From positions 1-64,000 of the forward strand of contig JAGVBT010000009.1 in NCBI GenBank assembly GCA_020059605.1: a DNA stretch of 64,000 nt, given 5' to 3'. How positions within the stretch are numbered: position 1 is the stretch's first letter; the number at the start of each line of letters is the position of its first letter. Positions 35,994 to 43,600 of this stretch are shown here, in pieces. The notes beneath the pieces were generated by a model. It was not told the DNA's origin, searched no databases, and saw only the letters and a program-made list of their open reading frames with translations. This stretch comes from Deltaproteobacteria bacterium. GTDB lineage: Bacteria; Desulfobacterota; BSN033; UBA1163. A program made the position numbers and the translations under genes.

Positions 35994-37442
35994 CTATTCT
36001 GGAGGCAAGCACTTCTCGAGTTGCTGATACCTTACGTAGAGATCTTGTGCGGCCCGGTGATTGCTGATTTCCAGATCAACAAAGTGCCCAAGAGCGTTAA
36101 ATATAGCATCCTGAACTATTTCGTGAGCCAAATGGATTAAGGAAGAAACCTCCCTTGACAAAGGTGAACTCCTTCCGTGCATTAGGTCCGAACGCCACCG
36201 ATAAAGCTTTCGGGCATTTTCGCGCGCTCGCTTCAGCAAATTAGGTTTGTATGACCGTACCGTGAGCAAAGCAGTCCTCCGAGTTACAATATCTGTAAGT
36301 TCTTGGCGACAATTTTCATTTGGATGGTCTTTTGGGGTAACAGTCAATCGCTCCAGCGCGGCCACATACTTGACTAGCTTAGCCGATGGAAGCCGTTCCG
36401 ACACTGCCTGACCGTACCAATTAAGGGCATCAAGCCAGCGGTCCCGGTGATGGCTCTTATTCCTTGGATTTAAATAACCTTCTATTGCGCTACCTGCGGC
36501 CTGAAGGATCCATGCATTTTGCTTCACCATCTGCTCATACCAGCCGGCATCGAGCAATGCGCCTTCCCCGCGCTGACCGATTGAAGGTCGGAAGATTCCA
36601 TCAGGCCCACGCGCAAGGCTGGCTGTTTTTTTAGAATAACCGCGATCATGCCCGATGCGAAGGTCGCGCCCGCCGTAAGAGCCAAAAAACAATTTAAGAA
36701 TGTCCAAGGCTGCCTGGACCGTTGTTTCAGCTCTCGCTCTAGAAACCTTTGGATCGCAAATGGGTACGGTCACCTCGGCTATCCAGGCATATGACTTGTA
36801 GTATTCATAAATCCAATCGATGAAGAGCTTATCCAATCTTGCACGTTCTTCTTCCCCGAGCTCTTTCTCTGGAAAGTATTTCCTTTCAGCGATTAATTTT
36901 TTCAACTCATCGCGCTGGCGTTTGTTTGCTTCTTTATCATCGGCGAGAATTTTATCACCAAAATCCAGAAAGAACTTCTCAGTGGAAAAGAACCGGACGG
37001 GTCCGATTACAAATTCAGGTGGATCACCTTTTGCCGTAACGACGCACGGAAAGTAATAAGTAATCGATTCATGTCTCTGTTTAGCACGCTTGACAGCACG
37101 GGCCAATATACGATCAATCCATTTACGCTCATCATATGGCCTACGCTTTATTATGAAAGTCTCCACAAAACCTGCCCTAAGAGCCCGATCTATAGCTTCA
37201 ACATCGAGGCTGTCTGGATCAGAATCAACCGCTCGTTGCCTTTCCGCAAGCTGGTGGAAGCGAAGTGCGGCTTCACGGCTCATTGGCATATGTCCATGAG
37301 TCGGGATGTCCAAATAATGCATCTTGTCTTCGGGATGATCTTTGATATGAAGCTTGTATTCGAGAAATGTCATCTTAGCAAATTTGGCTATTTCTTCCGC
37401 GATGATATTTATGTCACGTAGGTCTTCTTGTGGTTTGCCCAT
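35994..37442 (-). CDS. Large protein with C-terminal HEPN (Apea-like) motif
   Basis: 482 residues, no overall family recognised. The C-terminal 100 residues hold RKLYRWRSDLMHGRSSPL, with Arg417 and His422 giving the RX4H arrangement of HEPN ribonucleases. It is followed by helices LIHLAHEIVQDAIFNAL, typical of Apea-like HEPN domains. The first 200 residues are charged and may bind a partner. A HEPN protein in an island next to toxin-antitoxin genes suggests an abortive-infection or RNase role, which is inference. It lies between the two HU copies and is encoded alone. Confidence 0.7.
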   Translation of the reverse strand: MGKPQEDLRDINIIAEEIAKFAKMTFLEYKLHIKDHPEDKMHYLDIPTHGHMPMSREAALRFHQLAERQRAVDSDPDSLDVEAIDRALRAGFVETFIIKRRPYDERKWIDRILARAVKRAKQRHESITYYFPCVVTAKGDPPEFVIGPVRFFSTEKFFLDFGDKILADDKEANKRQRDELKKLIAERKYFPEKELGEEERARLDKLFIDWIYEYYKSYAWIAEVTVPICDPKVSRARAETTVQAALDILKLFFGSYGGRDLRIGHDRGYSKKTASLARGPDGIFRPSIGQRGEGALLDAGWYEQMVKQNAWILQAAGSAIEGYLNPRNKSHHRDRWLDALNWYGQAVSERLPSAKLVKYVAALERLTVTPKDHPNENCRQELTDIVTRRTALLTVRSYKPNLLKRARENARKLYRWRSDLMHGRSSPLSREVSSLIHLAHEIVQDAIFNALGHFVDLEISNHRAAQDLYVRYQQLEKCLPPE

Positions 37443-37592
37443 TTTAGAATTTTAACAAAGAAATTAAACATGAATAGTCAAATAGAGACGAAACCGGGAG
37501 GAGTTTCTTGGTAGGAATTGAGACCAGCGGTAGCCAAAGACCGAAGGCGTTGGCCGCTTCTGCCGTGATGGTGCCTCTTTTGGCCAAAATTC

Positions 37593-37808
37593 TCATACCA
37601 TCCCCTCATGGATGGATACTTCCATGTTCTCGGAAAAGAATCCGTAAGTCTTTCTGATCAGGGCAATGACCTCTTCTTCTGAACTTGTTGATGGATCAAA
37701 CCTTTTGCCCGGTTCCATGATAATGTCTTTTAAGGGGATCAAAAATTCCATATGATAGTCTCGGAAAACCCTTCCGATCAGCCAATTATTTCCAATGCAT
37801 ATATGCAC
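37593..37808 (-). CDS. Short hypothetical protein
   Basis: At most 71 residues from GTG 37808 (HICIGNNWL); ATG 37751 (MEFLIPLKDI) would leave 52. The text SEEEVIALIRKTYGFFSEN looks helical and protein-like, but I recognise no family. No strong ribosome site. It may be a remnant. Confidence 0.35.
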   Translation of the reverse strand: MHICIGNNWLIGRVFRDYHMEFLIPLKDIIMEPGKRFDPSTSSEEEVIALIRKTYGFFSENMEVSIHEGMV

Positions 37809-37909
37809 CTTTCAGCCCATTCTGTCAAATCTTACGTCCAGATCTTACGTATAGAAAATTCAAAAAATACATTTTTTGTCTGAGTTTATTGTCTGTTGAC
37901 ATACAACCT

Positions 37910-38222
37910 TAATGGTTCTATGTTGAGAATGGCGAAGACGAAGAAAGATACCTTGAGGGGATGGTGGCGATCAACAATGGGACCAAGATCGGTGGGATCA
38001 ATGAAACGCCTGATGGCGTTGGATTCCTGGGCTACCTCTACACGAAACAATAGAAAATGGGTTGAGGGTTTGAAAATTCCGCAATCCGCAATCAACAATC
38101 GACAATCCAAATGGATGGATAGCTTTAGAGACCTGGCCCAGCAATTGATTAAAATAAGAAAGTCTCGTCCTGGCAAGAAAATCCGAGGGGCCAAGAGAGG
38201 CAAAAAAACCGAAAAGGGATAA
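37910..38222 (+). pseudogene. Decayed copy of the small protein at 42180
   Basis: In one frame the bases encode VENGEDEERYLEGM, NNGTKIGGINETP and GVGFLGYLYTKQ, then TAG at 38051. These match the intact protein at 42180-42584 almost residue for residue. The 5' third is missing (a TAA precedes the match). After the stop, about 60 bases of degenerate AATCNNC repeats intervene before homology resumes as FRDLAQQLIKIRKS. So the copy is truncated and interrupted. Confidence 0.75.
38062..38110 (+). repeat. Degenerate 7-nt repeat run
   Basis: Units of the form AATCCGC, AATCAAC, AATCGAC, AATCC are repeated head to tail inside the decayed gene. They split it between TKQ and the FRDLAQQL helix. Confidence 0.5.
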
Positions 38223-38242
38223 GCCCTGTCGGAGAACTAGTA

Positions 38243-38467
38243 TTGTTCGTGAACGTATGCAATATCGTTGGTGTTTATGACTTCCCGCAATGCGCCGGGA
38301 TACGCGACCTGCATGGAGATATTGGGTTCCTGGGTTATTTGAACACCCGGTTACCGGAGAAATACAGAAGGCAGCAAATGGAATACTTCAAAAAAGAAGC
38401 CGAGGGTTTGATGAGAATAAGGAAATCAGGTCATATTCCGACGATAGAACCTGAGATTCCGAGGTGA
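38243..38467 (+). pseudogene. Third, partial member of the small-protein family at 42180
   Basis: Up to 74 residues from a TTG. HGDIGFLGYLNTRLPEKYRRQQ and MEYFKKEAEGLMRIRKSG align with NDVGFLGYLYTKQPKK and MDHFKDLAQQLMKIRESG of the intact member. The N-terminal 60 residues of the family are replaced by unrelated sequence and there is no clear ribosome site, so it is probably a fragment. It lies 20 nt after the other decayed copy. Confidence 0.5.
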
Positions 38468-38636
38468 CGGAAAAGATAAAAAAGATGCCCGACGCTAAGA
38501 TGTTACTACAGACCGACGGCCCTCGATAAACCCATGGTTGAAGAAAGGGCCAGTATCTAAAGTTCAGTTCAAAGGTGCAAACCGCTCTGCGTTAGTTCAA
38601 CTGCCCCTGCCCTGGGTCTCTCAGTGAATCAAGAAG

Positions 38637-38933
38637 CTATTTCTTTGATGGGACGATGGCTTCTTTGAAAGCTTTTGCAGGTCTGATTTTCACAACGGTC
38701 TTCGCCGGGATCTTAATTGTCTCGCCGGTAGCCGGGTTCCGGCCCATCCTGGCCTTTCTCTTGACAAGGACGGATTTCCCGATACCGGGGAGCACAAAGG
38801 CTCCCTTTTTCTTTGTTTCGGCAATCGCCAGCGCCGCGTATTCATCAACAAAACATGCAGCGGCCTTCTTTGAAGTATCGAATTTCCCGGCTAATTGAGT
38901 CACGATCTGTCCCTTTGTCATCAGTTTGGCCAT
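38637..38933 (-). CDS. HU-family DNA-binding protein, copy 2
   Basis: 98 residues, same fold and almost the same sequence as copy 1 (MAKLMTKGQIVTQLAGKFDTSKKAA; GRNPATGETIKIPAKT; identical C-terminus). Ribosome site GAGGAGGG and about 60 upstream bases are also shared, so the duplication included the promoter. The pair stand in direct orientation 3.1 kb apart. Confidence 0.92.
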   Translation of the reverse strand: MAKLMTKGQIVTQLAGKFDTSKKAAACFVDEYAALAIAETKKKGAFVLPGIGKSVLVKRKARMGRNPATGETIKIPAKTVVKIRPAKAFKEAIVPSKK

Positions 38934-38979
38934 ATTCTACACCCTCCTCTTGAGAATAAGGTGATTTCAATGAGGTTTA

Positions 38980-39008
38980 ATATAAGAGAAAAAGGTCGAA
39001 TGAATCAA
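38980..39008 (-). promoter_or_regulatory. Promoter of HU copy 2
   Basis: TTGATT (39008-39003), 17-nt spacer, TTATAT (38985-38980) on the minus strand, the same as copy 1. Confidence 0.6.
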
Positions 39009-39018
39009 GCGAGAGATA

Positions 39019-39711
39019 CTATGGATGCTTGCACTCATAGTAAAACCTCTCGCCTCTGGCATTTACGATCTGCCAAGGCTCCGACGGAATGCCCGGCTGA
39101 GGCACAGGCCACACCCCGTCCAATTGTCGTTTCTCCACAGGAGCATTGTCCCAGAGTCGCACAAGGATCTCAACGGTATCAGCTACTGGTTGATCCGGTT
39201 CGCATGTGACACAGGCGCCAGCCTTCCCCTGGCTACACCAATCACTAATTACGGCTTCCTTGCTTCCGGTAGCTGGACCCATACGTAAATTATTTAACAC
39301 CTCGTCGTTACTGCCAGGCATTAACCTCAGTTTCAACCCGGACTCCCTTCTCCATCGGTTGGCAACTTGCCCCACGGGCTCAAGAGGAAGGCGTACGCCG
39401 TTTTCGATCTGGACCTTCGCTTTAGTGGTTGCTTCGATACATTTCACGAAAGCCTCGATCTGTTCTGGCGTTGCACCCGTTTGGACACCCCGTTGGCCAG
39501 AGAAATCCAACTTCACTCTACCTTTGCCCGCGCTTTCGAGATTTATTCCGACTCTCTTATTCTGCGGTAATACTTCCAAACATAATTTCGAGAGGTCAGG
39601 TTCGCGAAATACCTGCCAAATCAAGTAAACGGCTACTCCCGCCGCTAATAATATCCCGATTGTTAATGGCAGTGACAACCATCTCTTGCTCTTCTGAAAA
39701 GGGAGTGTCAT
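39019..39711 (-). CDS. Single-pass membrane protein of unknown function
   Basis: 230 residues from ATG 39711 (MTLPFQKSKRW), which overlaps the upstream stop as ATGA. One helix near the N-terminus (LPLTIGILLAAGVAVYLIWQVF), then an extracytoplasmic domain of about 190 residues with four or five Cys (CLEVLPQ, VKCIEATT, WCSQGKAGACVTC, ECKHP) that may form disulfides. No family recognised. Coupled to the preceding exported protein and probably working with it. Confidence 0.75.
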   Translation of the reverse strand: MTLPFQKSKRWLSLPLTIGILLAAGVAVYLIWQVFREPDLSKLCLEVLPQNKRVGINLESAGKGRVKLDFSGQRGVQTGATPEQIEAFVKCIEATTKAKVQIENGVRLPLEPVGQVANRWRRESGLKLRLMPGSNDEVLNNLRMGPATGSKEAVISDWCSQGKAGACVTCEPDQPVADTVEILVRLWDNAPVEKRQLDGVWPVPQPGIPSEPWQIVNARGERFYYECKHP

Positions 39712-40352
39712 TTCGGGCTCCCGCAGCGTGGCGCGATGCGTGCCGGTGACCAATTCGCCTTAAACATAATCCAAAGGCCTTCGCTCGTTGTGAACTCGAT
39801 ACAGCCCGGCGACACTATAGCACGCCCAATCGTCTCGGTTCTTATGCTTACGCCTCGAAGGTATTCATCTGAACGATCCATCCACATCTTCATGGCATCC
39901 ACGTTGAAGGCCGCGTTGATATGTCTCCTGAGATTATTGGATCGAGCAGCATCCACCAGTTCTCTTAAGCTTTTCAATGGAACCGATCTCGGTATTCGGG
40001 CGCTTTGGTTCCCAGCCGCCACAGTCATATAAATCAATACAGTATCAACTAATCGTTCCTCTCCGACCAAGCTAAGCGTCTGCAAGGATTGGAAAGGGTT
40101 CAACTCAGTATCGGATAATGTTAGTTTCATGTGCCCTGACTCAATTAGCAACTGCGCGGCACGTCTCTCACTTTCCAGTCCGAACAAGTTAAAGTCGATG
40201 TTACAGCGACCACCGCTTTCACTTGCGGAGCAACTGGTAAGCCCCTCGCCATCGGCGGGGACCTTTGGACAAGAGCATTGCACCTTTCCATTTGCGGGAA
40301 TCGCCATGAGAACAATCATGATTGCTGTACACCAAGAAAAGACACGAAGCAT
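39708..40352 (-). CDS. Exported protein of unknown function
   Basis: 214 residues from ATG 40352 (MLRVFSWCTAIMIVLMAIPANG), fixed by GGAGG 6 nt upstream. A signal peptide is followed by a Cys-rich mature start (VQCSCPKVPADG, TSCSASESGGRC). The rest is mixed alpha/beta without known motifs. It is coupled by an ATGA overlap to the next gene. The trio 40457, 39708, 39019 looks like a small envelope module. Confidence 0.72.
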   Translation of the reverse strand: MLRVFSWCTAIMIVLMAIPANGKVQCSCPKVPADGEGLTSCSASESGGRCNIDFNLFGLESERRAAQLLIESGHMKLTLSDTELNPFQSLQTLSLVGEERLVDTVLIYMTVAAGNQSARIPRSVPLKSLRELVDAARSNNLRRHINAAFNVDAMKMWMDRSDEYLRGVSIRTETIGRAIVSPGCIEFTTSEGLWIMFKANWSPARIAPRCGSPK

Positions 40353-40456
40353 TGTCGTCCTCCAGGAAGATCTCGCGAAATTTCTCCTTGGTTTATTGCC
40401 AACAGTCGAACTCAGCACTCGTGGCAATATGAATAGGTAATCAACTTTAAGGTTTC

Positions 40457-41131
40457 CTATGGAGCAGCGCCGAGTTTCTGCCACCGGTTATAATCCCAAT
40501 CGTCTTTCAGTTTTTCCTTGTTCTTTTTGCAATACTCGATGCCCTCAACTGTCAAGAAAACCATTCCATTTTCGGGGTTCACAACCGTCAAGCCAAGTTT
40601 CATTGTCTCGCCCACGCCTATTGCATATGTGCGGTAATGAAGACTCCCTGGCCCTACAACGAATCCCCAAAATTGAGGGTCATACTTCTGTTGATGCTTC
40701 CAGAGAGTAGATAATACCTTTATCGCTTCCTCTGAGAGTTTAATGGTTTCCAGGTCCGGCGGTGTTGTACTTACACCGGTGGTTGATCTTACACCCTCTG
40801 CAACAGCCGGAATCAAGACTGTGTTTTGGATTTTAATGTCAGATTTGAGGTTTACTATCTGCTCCTTAAATTCGAGCCGTTGTTCCTTGACTTCCGATCT
40901 TAGGGAGTCGATCTCCTTTTTCAAGCTGAAGCCGAATAAGTTGATTTCTTTGAATAGCGGCCAGAGTAGGAGGGCTATCCAGACAAGGAAGGGAATGATT
41001 TCGTGCCCCTTTATTTGAATAAGATTCCCATCCAGAGTAGGACTCCACAGCGGTAATGTCATAAGTGAGAAGAATAACAACATTGCAGCCCACCATATGA
41101 GCCTGGAATAAGTCTTGAGCCATTTCATCAT
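40457..41131 (-). CDS. Membrane protein with two helices and coiled coil
   Basis: 224 residues from ATG 41131 (MMKWLKTYSRL), with AGGAAGG upstream; the longer frame has no site. Two helices (LIWWAAMLLFFSLMTLPLW and IIPFLVWIALLLWPLF) are followed by a coiled coil (IDSLRSEVKEQRLEFKEQIVNLK). A soluble C-terminal domain has SEEAIKVLSTLWKHQQK and NGMVFLTVEGIEYCKKN, reminiscent of a winged-helix. Function unknown. It is first of the three envelope-related genes on this strand. Confidence 0.72.
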   Translation of the reverse strand: MMKWLKTYSRLIWWAAMLLFFSLMTLPLWSPTLDGNLIQIKGHEIIPFLVWIALLLWPLFKEINLFGFSLKKEIDSLRSEVKEQRLEFKEQIVNLKSDIKIQNTVLIPAVAEGVRSTTGVSTTPPDLETIKLSEEAIKVLSTLWKHQQKYDPQFWGFVVGPGSLHYRTYAIGVGETMKLGLTVVNPENGMVFLTVEGIEYCKKNKEKLKDDWDYNRWQKLGAAP

Positions 41132-41430
41132 TGGTCCTACCTTCCTGTGCGAGACAATTTTATTAAATTCGATCCAAGTGGTCAAATGAATAATTTGAGA
41201 TCGAGGAGGAAAACGATGATCTCGGTCCCGGGTACTACCTCTCCCCGTTGACACCAAAGGAGGTATGGGAGAAGCTCTAAGTCAATCCTCCTTCCTCCAT
41301 TTGCACATTGTGTCTAACCCTGACAAAAAAGGTCACTTCCTGAAATTTTGTTCTTTCTTTTTGGGATCCCTGTTTATGTCGATCCCTAATCATTTTGAAT
41401 AGTTAACCTTTGGAGACCCCGCTTGATTAT
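41132..41430. other. Intergenic region upstream of the riboswitch promoter
   Basis: No supported gene or RNA; several short A/T- and C/T-rich stretches only. Confidence 0.4.
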
Positions 41431-41446
41431 TGGCACTTAGAATGCA
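41431..41446 (+). promoter_or_regulatory. Sigma-54 (RpoN) promoter
   Basis: TGGCACTTAGAATGCA matches the -24/-12 consensus TGGCAC-N5-TTGCA at all but one fixed base. The key GG (41432-41433) and GC (41444-41445) are separated by exactly 10 nt. The expected start at about 41457 is just ahead of the riboswitch. Confidence 0.7.
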
Positions 41447-41472
41447 TATCATAGGTTGAGTTGAAATAAGTA

Positions 41473-41549
41473 ACGATAAAGCCAAACCACGAGCAATCGT
41501 GGGACGGAAAGCCACGGGTCCTCCAGGGATGGCCGGGTTGCCGAATCGT
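41473..41549 (+). promoter_or_regulatory. GEMM-I cyclic dinucleotide riboswitch (c-di-GMP-I type)
   Basis: P1 is a perfect ACGAT/ATCGT (41473-41477 with 41545-41549). P2 is CCACGA-GCAA-TCGTGG, with a GNRA tetraloop. The conserved joiners AAACC, GGGACGGAAAGCC and GCCGGGTTGCC are present. Using Vc2 numbering, position 20 is G (41481), the c-di-GMP-type base, while 21-46 is C-G instead of G-C, a covariation also seen in cGAMP-type members. c-di-GMP is the more likely ligand, with cGAMP not excluded. Confidence 0.88.
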
Positions 41550-41560
41550 GAGAGTTATTG

Positions 41561-41594
41561 AAGGCCCGTGGTCCGTTATGGCACGGGCCTTTTT
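41561..41594 (+). terminator. Terminator of the riboswitch expression platform
   Basis: Perfect 10-bp stem AAGGCCCGTG/CACGGGCCTT with an 11-nt loop and T-run. CCCGTGG at its 5' side (41565-41571) can instead pair with CCACGGG of the aptamer (41512-41518), giving an antiterminator. Confidence 0.8.
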
Positions 41595-41743
41595 GCTTGA
41601 AGCGGCCCAAAACAAGAAAAAAAGGAGGAGCAGGGAAATAGAGGCCTTGCTTTATTCCCAAGAGATAACTGCCTGGTTGAATGAGCCAGTCAGGGAGAGT
41701 GGCCGGTCGGGATTAAGATTCGAATCACCTTATGGCCGGTCGG

Positions 41744-42082
41744 ATGAAGGCGTGGGCTGTGAAAAAGATACTCACATTATTCCCCCATGTGAAGACGGGA
41801 GGTCATCCCTCTTCTCTGGTGAGCCTGTTGTTGCTCCTTGGAGTATTTCTACTGTTGCCTCTAAGTGCCGACGACTGTGCGGAACGCGCTGATCCTCTCC
41901 CAGACGAATTTCTGGATTTGCTGGGCGTGATCAAGACTCCGGTTAAGAACATGGATATTTCGTTCCTCCTCCTCTTTCTCAAGTTTAATCCAGGCTTGGA
42001 AAGCCCTAACCATCCGCATCCACTAGAAATTGTCCTTATGATTACCTCATTGGTTATCCCGTCCACGGTGATCCGTATTTAG
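41744..42082 (+). CDS. Putative exported peptide controlled by the riboswitch
   Basis: At most 112 residues from ATG 41744 (MKAWAVKKILTLF). A signal-peptide-like segment (SLVSLLLLLGVFLLLPLSADD) is followed by a short acidic stretch (DPLPDEFLDLLG). The second half (FLLLFLKFNP, PLEIVLMITSLVIP) does not look like a normal mature protein, so the gene may be decayed or frameshifted. It is the first candidate gene after the sigma-54 promoter, riboswitch and terminator. A 10-nt direct repeat GGCCGGTCGG (41701 and 41734) lies just before it. No family recognised. Confidence 0.4.
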   Translation: MKAWAVKKILTLFPHVKTGGHPSSLVSLLLLLGVFLLLPLSADDCAERADPLPDEFLDLLGVIKTPVKNMDISFLLLFLKFNPGLESPNHPHPLEIVLMITSLVIPSTVIRI

Positions 42083-42179
42083 TCTTCTCCGGTTTCCCAA
42101 ATCACTGCAAACCCGGTTCCCTGTCTGACTAATGCGGGCGGTGGCTATTTGACCGGCTTTCCTGCGAAAGGGGGGACAT

Positions 42180-42584
42180 ATGAGAAAGGAACTGCAACAG
42201 ATGGTGTCGGCTTATGAGGGATGGGTAGCTGTCTTCTTCTCTTATAATGATGGGAAGATTTTCCACGAACCGATCGTTTGTTGGGCTTTTGTGTCCGAAA
42301 GGCCGCACGTTGAGAACGGCGCGGACGAAGAAAAATACTTTGAGGGGATGGTGGTTATCGATGACGGCACCAAGGTCGGCGGGATCAACGAGACGCCTAA
42401 TGACGTTGGATTCCTGGGTTATCTTTATACGAAACAGCCGAAGAAAACGATAAAGGAGCGGATGGATCACTTTAAAGACCTGGCCCAGCAATTGATGAAA
42501 ATAAGAGAATCGGGTCGGCGCCCTGACAAGAAGATCGGAAGCACCAAAGGAGGCAGAAGGGTCAAGGTCAGCAATTTTCGATAA
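42180..42584 (+). CDS. Intact member of an unknown small-protein family
   Basis: 134 residues, ATG preceded by GGGGGGAC. The core motif GTKVGGINETPNDVGFLGYL is followed by a helical segment MDHFKDLAQQLMKIRESG and a basic tail (KKIGSTKGGRRVK). Two degraded relatives lie at 37910 and 38243. No known domain; the basic tail could bind nucleic acid. The family looks local to this island. Confidence 0.7.
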   Translation: MRKELQQMVSAYEGWVAVFFSYNDGKIFHEPIVCWAFVSERPHVENGADEEKYFEGMVVIDDGTKVGGINETPNDVGFLGYLYTKQPKKTIKERMDHFKDLAQQLMKIRESGRRPDKKIGSTKGGRRVKVSNFR

Positions 42585-42910
42585 CATGCACGACATTATT
42601 TCAATGCTTTCCTGCACATAAAGTACAATTCCTATTATTTGGATAGGATAAGGAGGATGCTGTGCGATTGTCTGGAAAAATCGGGTGGGGTTACTCCTGG
42701 CAAAATGACCCCATCTCACTTCTCGAATGGGTCCTCTGCCATGGGGAGATGAAACTATCTGGGAATTGCCATAAGATTCGATTTCTGGTATAAATACTTC
42801 AACTTCCGGGGGTGATTCACTCTGCTGAATTCTTTGGGGAAAAGAGTATCTATCTGTCCGTAAAGTAGGTTTTTCTTTATCGGCTTCTAAGAATTGCGGG
42901 ATTTTTAGAA
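42585..42910. other. Intergenic region upstream of radC
   Basis: 326 bases with no supported gene. A plus-strand promoter for the long defence array must lie here or just before it, but I see no clear -35/-10 pair. Confidence 0.4.
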
Positions 42911-43600
42911 ATGAAACCTGAGAAGCGCCACTTCCATGAGCATCGAAAGCGCCTGCGCGAAAGATTCATAAGAAACGGTCTCGAAGGACTTGCTGATTAT
43001 GAAGTTGTTGAATTACTCCTTACCCTTGCCATTCCGCGCCTTGATGTGAAAGAACCAGCAAAGGCTTTAATCGCTCGGTTTAGCAATTTGAGAGGAATAC
43101 TCGATGCCCCACTTGAAGAACTCCAAGCAATAAAAGGTATCGGGAAGGTAACCCCGGTTGCCCTGCGCATCATTCGCGAAACCGCCAATCTTTACCTTCA
43201 ACAAGCAGCTGAACGGCGTGATTCATTTGCCGATCCGGAGGCACTATTTCTTTTCTGGCGTATGAAAATCGGGCCATTGTCTAACGAAGTTTTCCAGGTT
43301 GGATATCTTGACTCCGGCTTTCATCTGGTCAGGGACGGAATTGAAACGCTTGAAGAAGGCACAGTTGACAAGGCCGCTGTTTATCCCCGGCGTGTAATTG
43401 AGGCTGCCTTGCGACGCGGTGCCGCTGCCGTTGTTTTTGCGCACAATCACCCAAATGGAAATATCCAACCCACAGAACAGGATAGATTATTGACGCGGGC
43501 ACTCGTGCTGGCGGCGACGGCCGTCCAGTTGAAGGTGCTTGATCACTTGATCGTATCTACGGAGAATGTATTTAGCTTTCGGAAAGAGGGCCTGTTGTGA
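42911..43600 (+). CDS. radC: RadC-like JAB-domain protein
   Basis: 229 residues. The N-terminal helix-hairpin-helix part (LEELQAIKGIGKVTPVALRII) is followed by a JAB/MPN domain with Glu early and the zinc motif FAHNHPNGNIQPTEQD (HxHP then Asp). RadC-like proteins are frequent on islands, and their role in repair is doubtful. Its stop overlaps the GTG of the helicase gene (GTGA), so it is part of the array rather than a bystander. Confidence 0.9.
   Translation: MKPEKRHFHEHRKRLRERFIRNGLEGLADYEVVELLLTLAIPRLDVKEPAKALIARFSNLRGILDAPLEELQAIKGIGKVTPVALRIIRETANLYLQQAAERRDSFADPEALFLFWRMKIGPLSNEVFQVGYLDSGFHLVRDGIETLEEGTVDKAAVYPRRVIEAALRRGAAAVVFAHNHPNGNIQPTEQDRLLTRALVLAATAVQLKVLDHLIVSTENVFSFRKEGLL

Noticed and set aside
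38062-38110. CRISPR array
   Set aside because: Units are only 7 nt and degenerate, without spacers; no array elsewhere in the window.
41473-41549. cGAMP-type (GEMM-Ib) assignment of the riboswitch
   Set aside because: Position 20 is G rather than the A typical of cGAMP-selective members, so c-di-GMP is preferred, though the C21-G46 pair is shared with them.
41548-41892. 115-codon frame beginning inside the riboswitch
   Set aside because: It starts within P1 and runs through the terminator; no ribosome site and no protein-like features.
42129-42719. 196-codon minus-strand frame that resembles one at 37886-38203
   Set aside because: The similarity is only the antisense reflection of the plus-strand small-protein family; the plus strand has the ribosome site and conserved residues.
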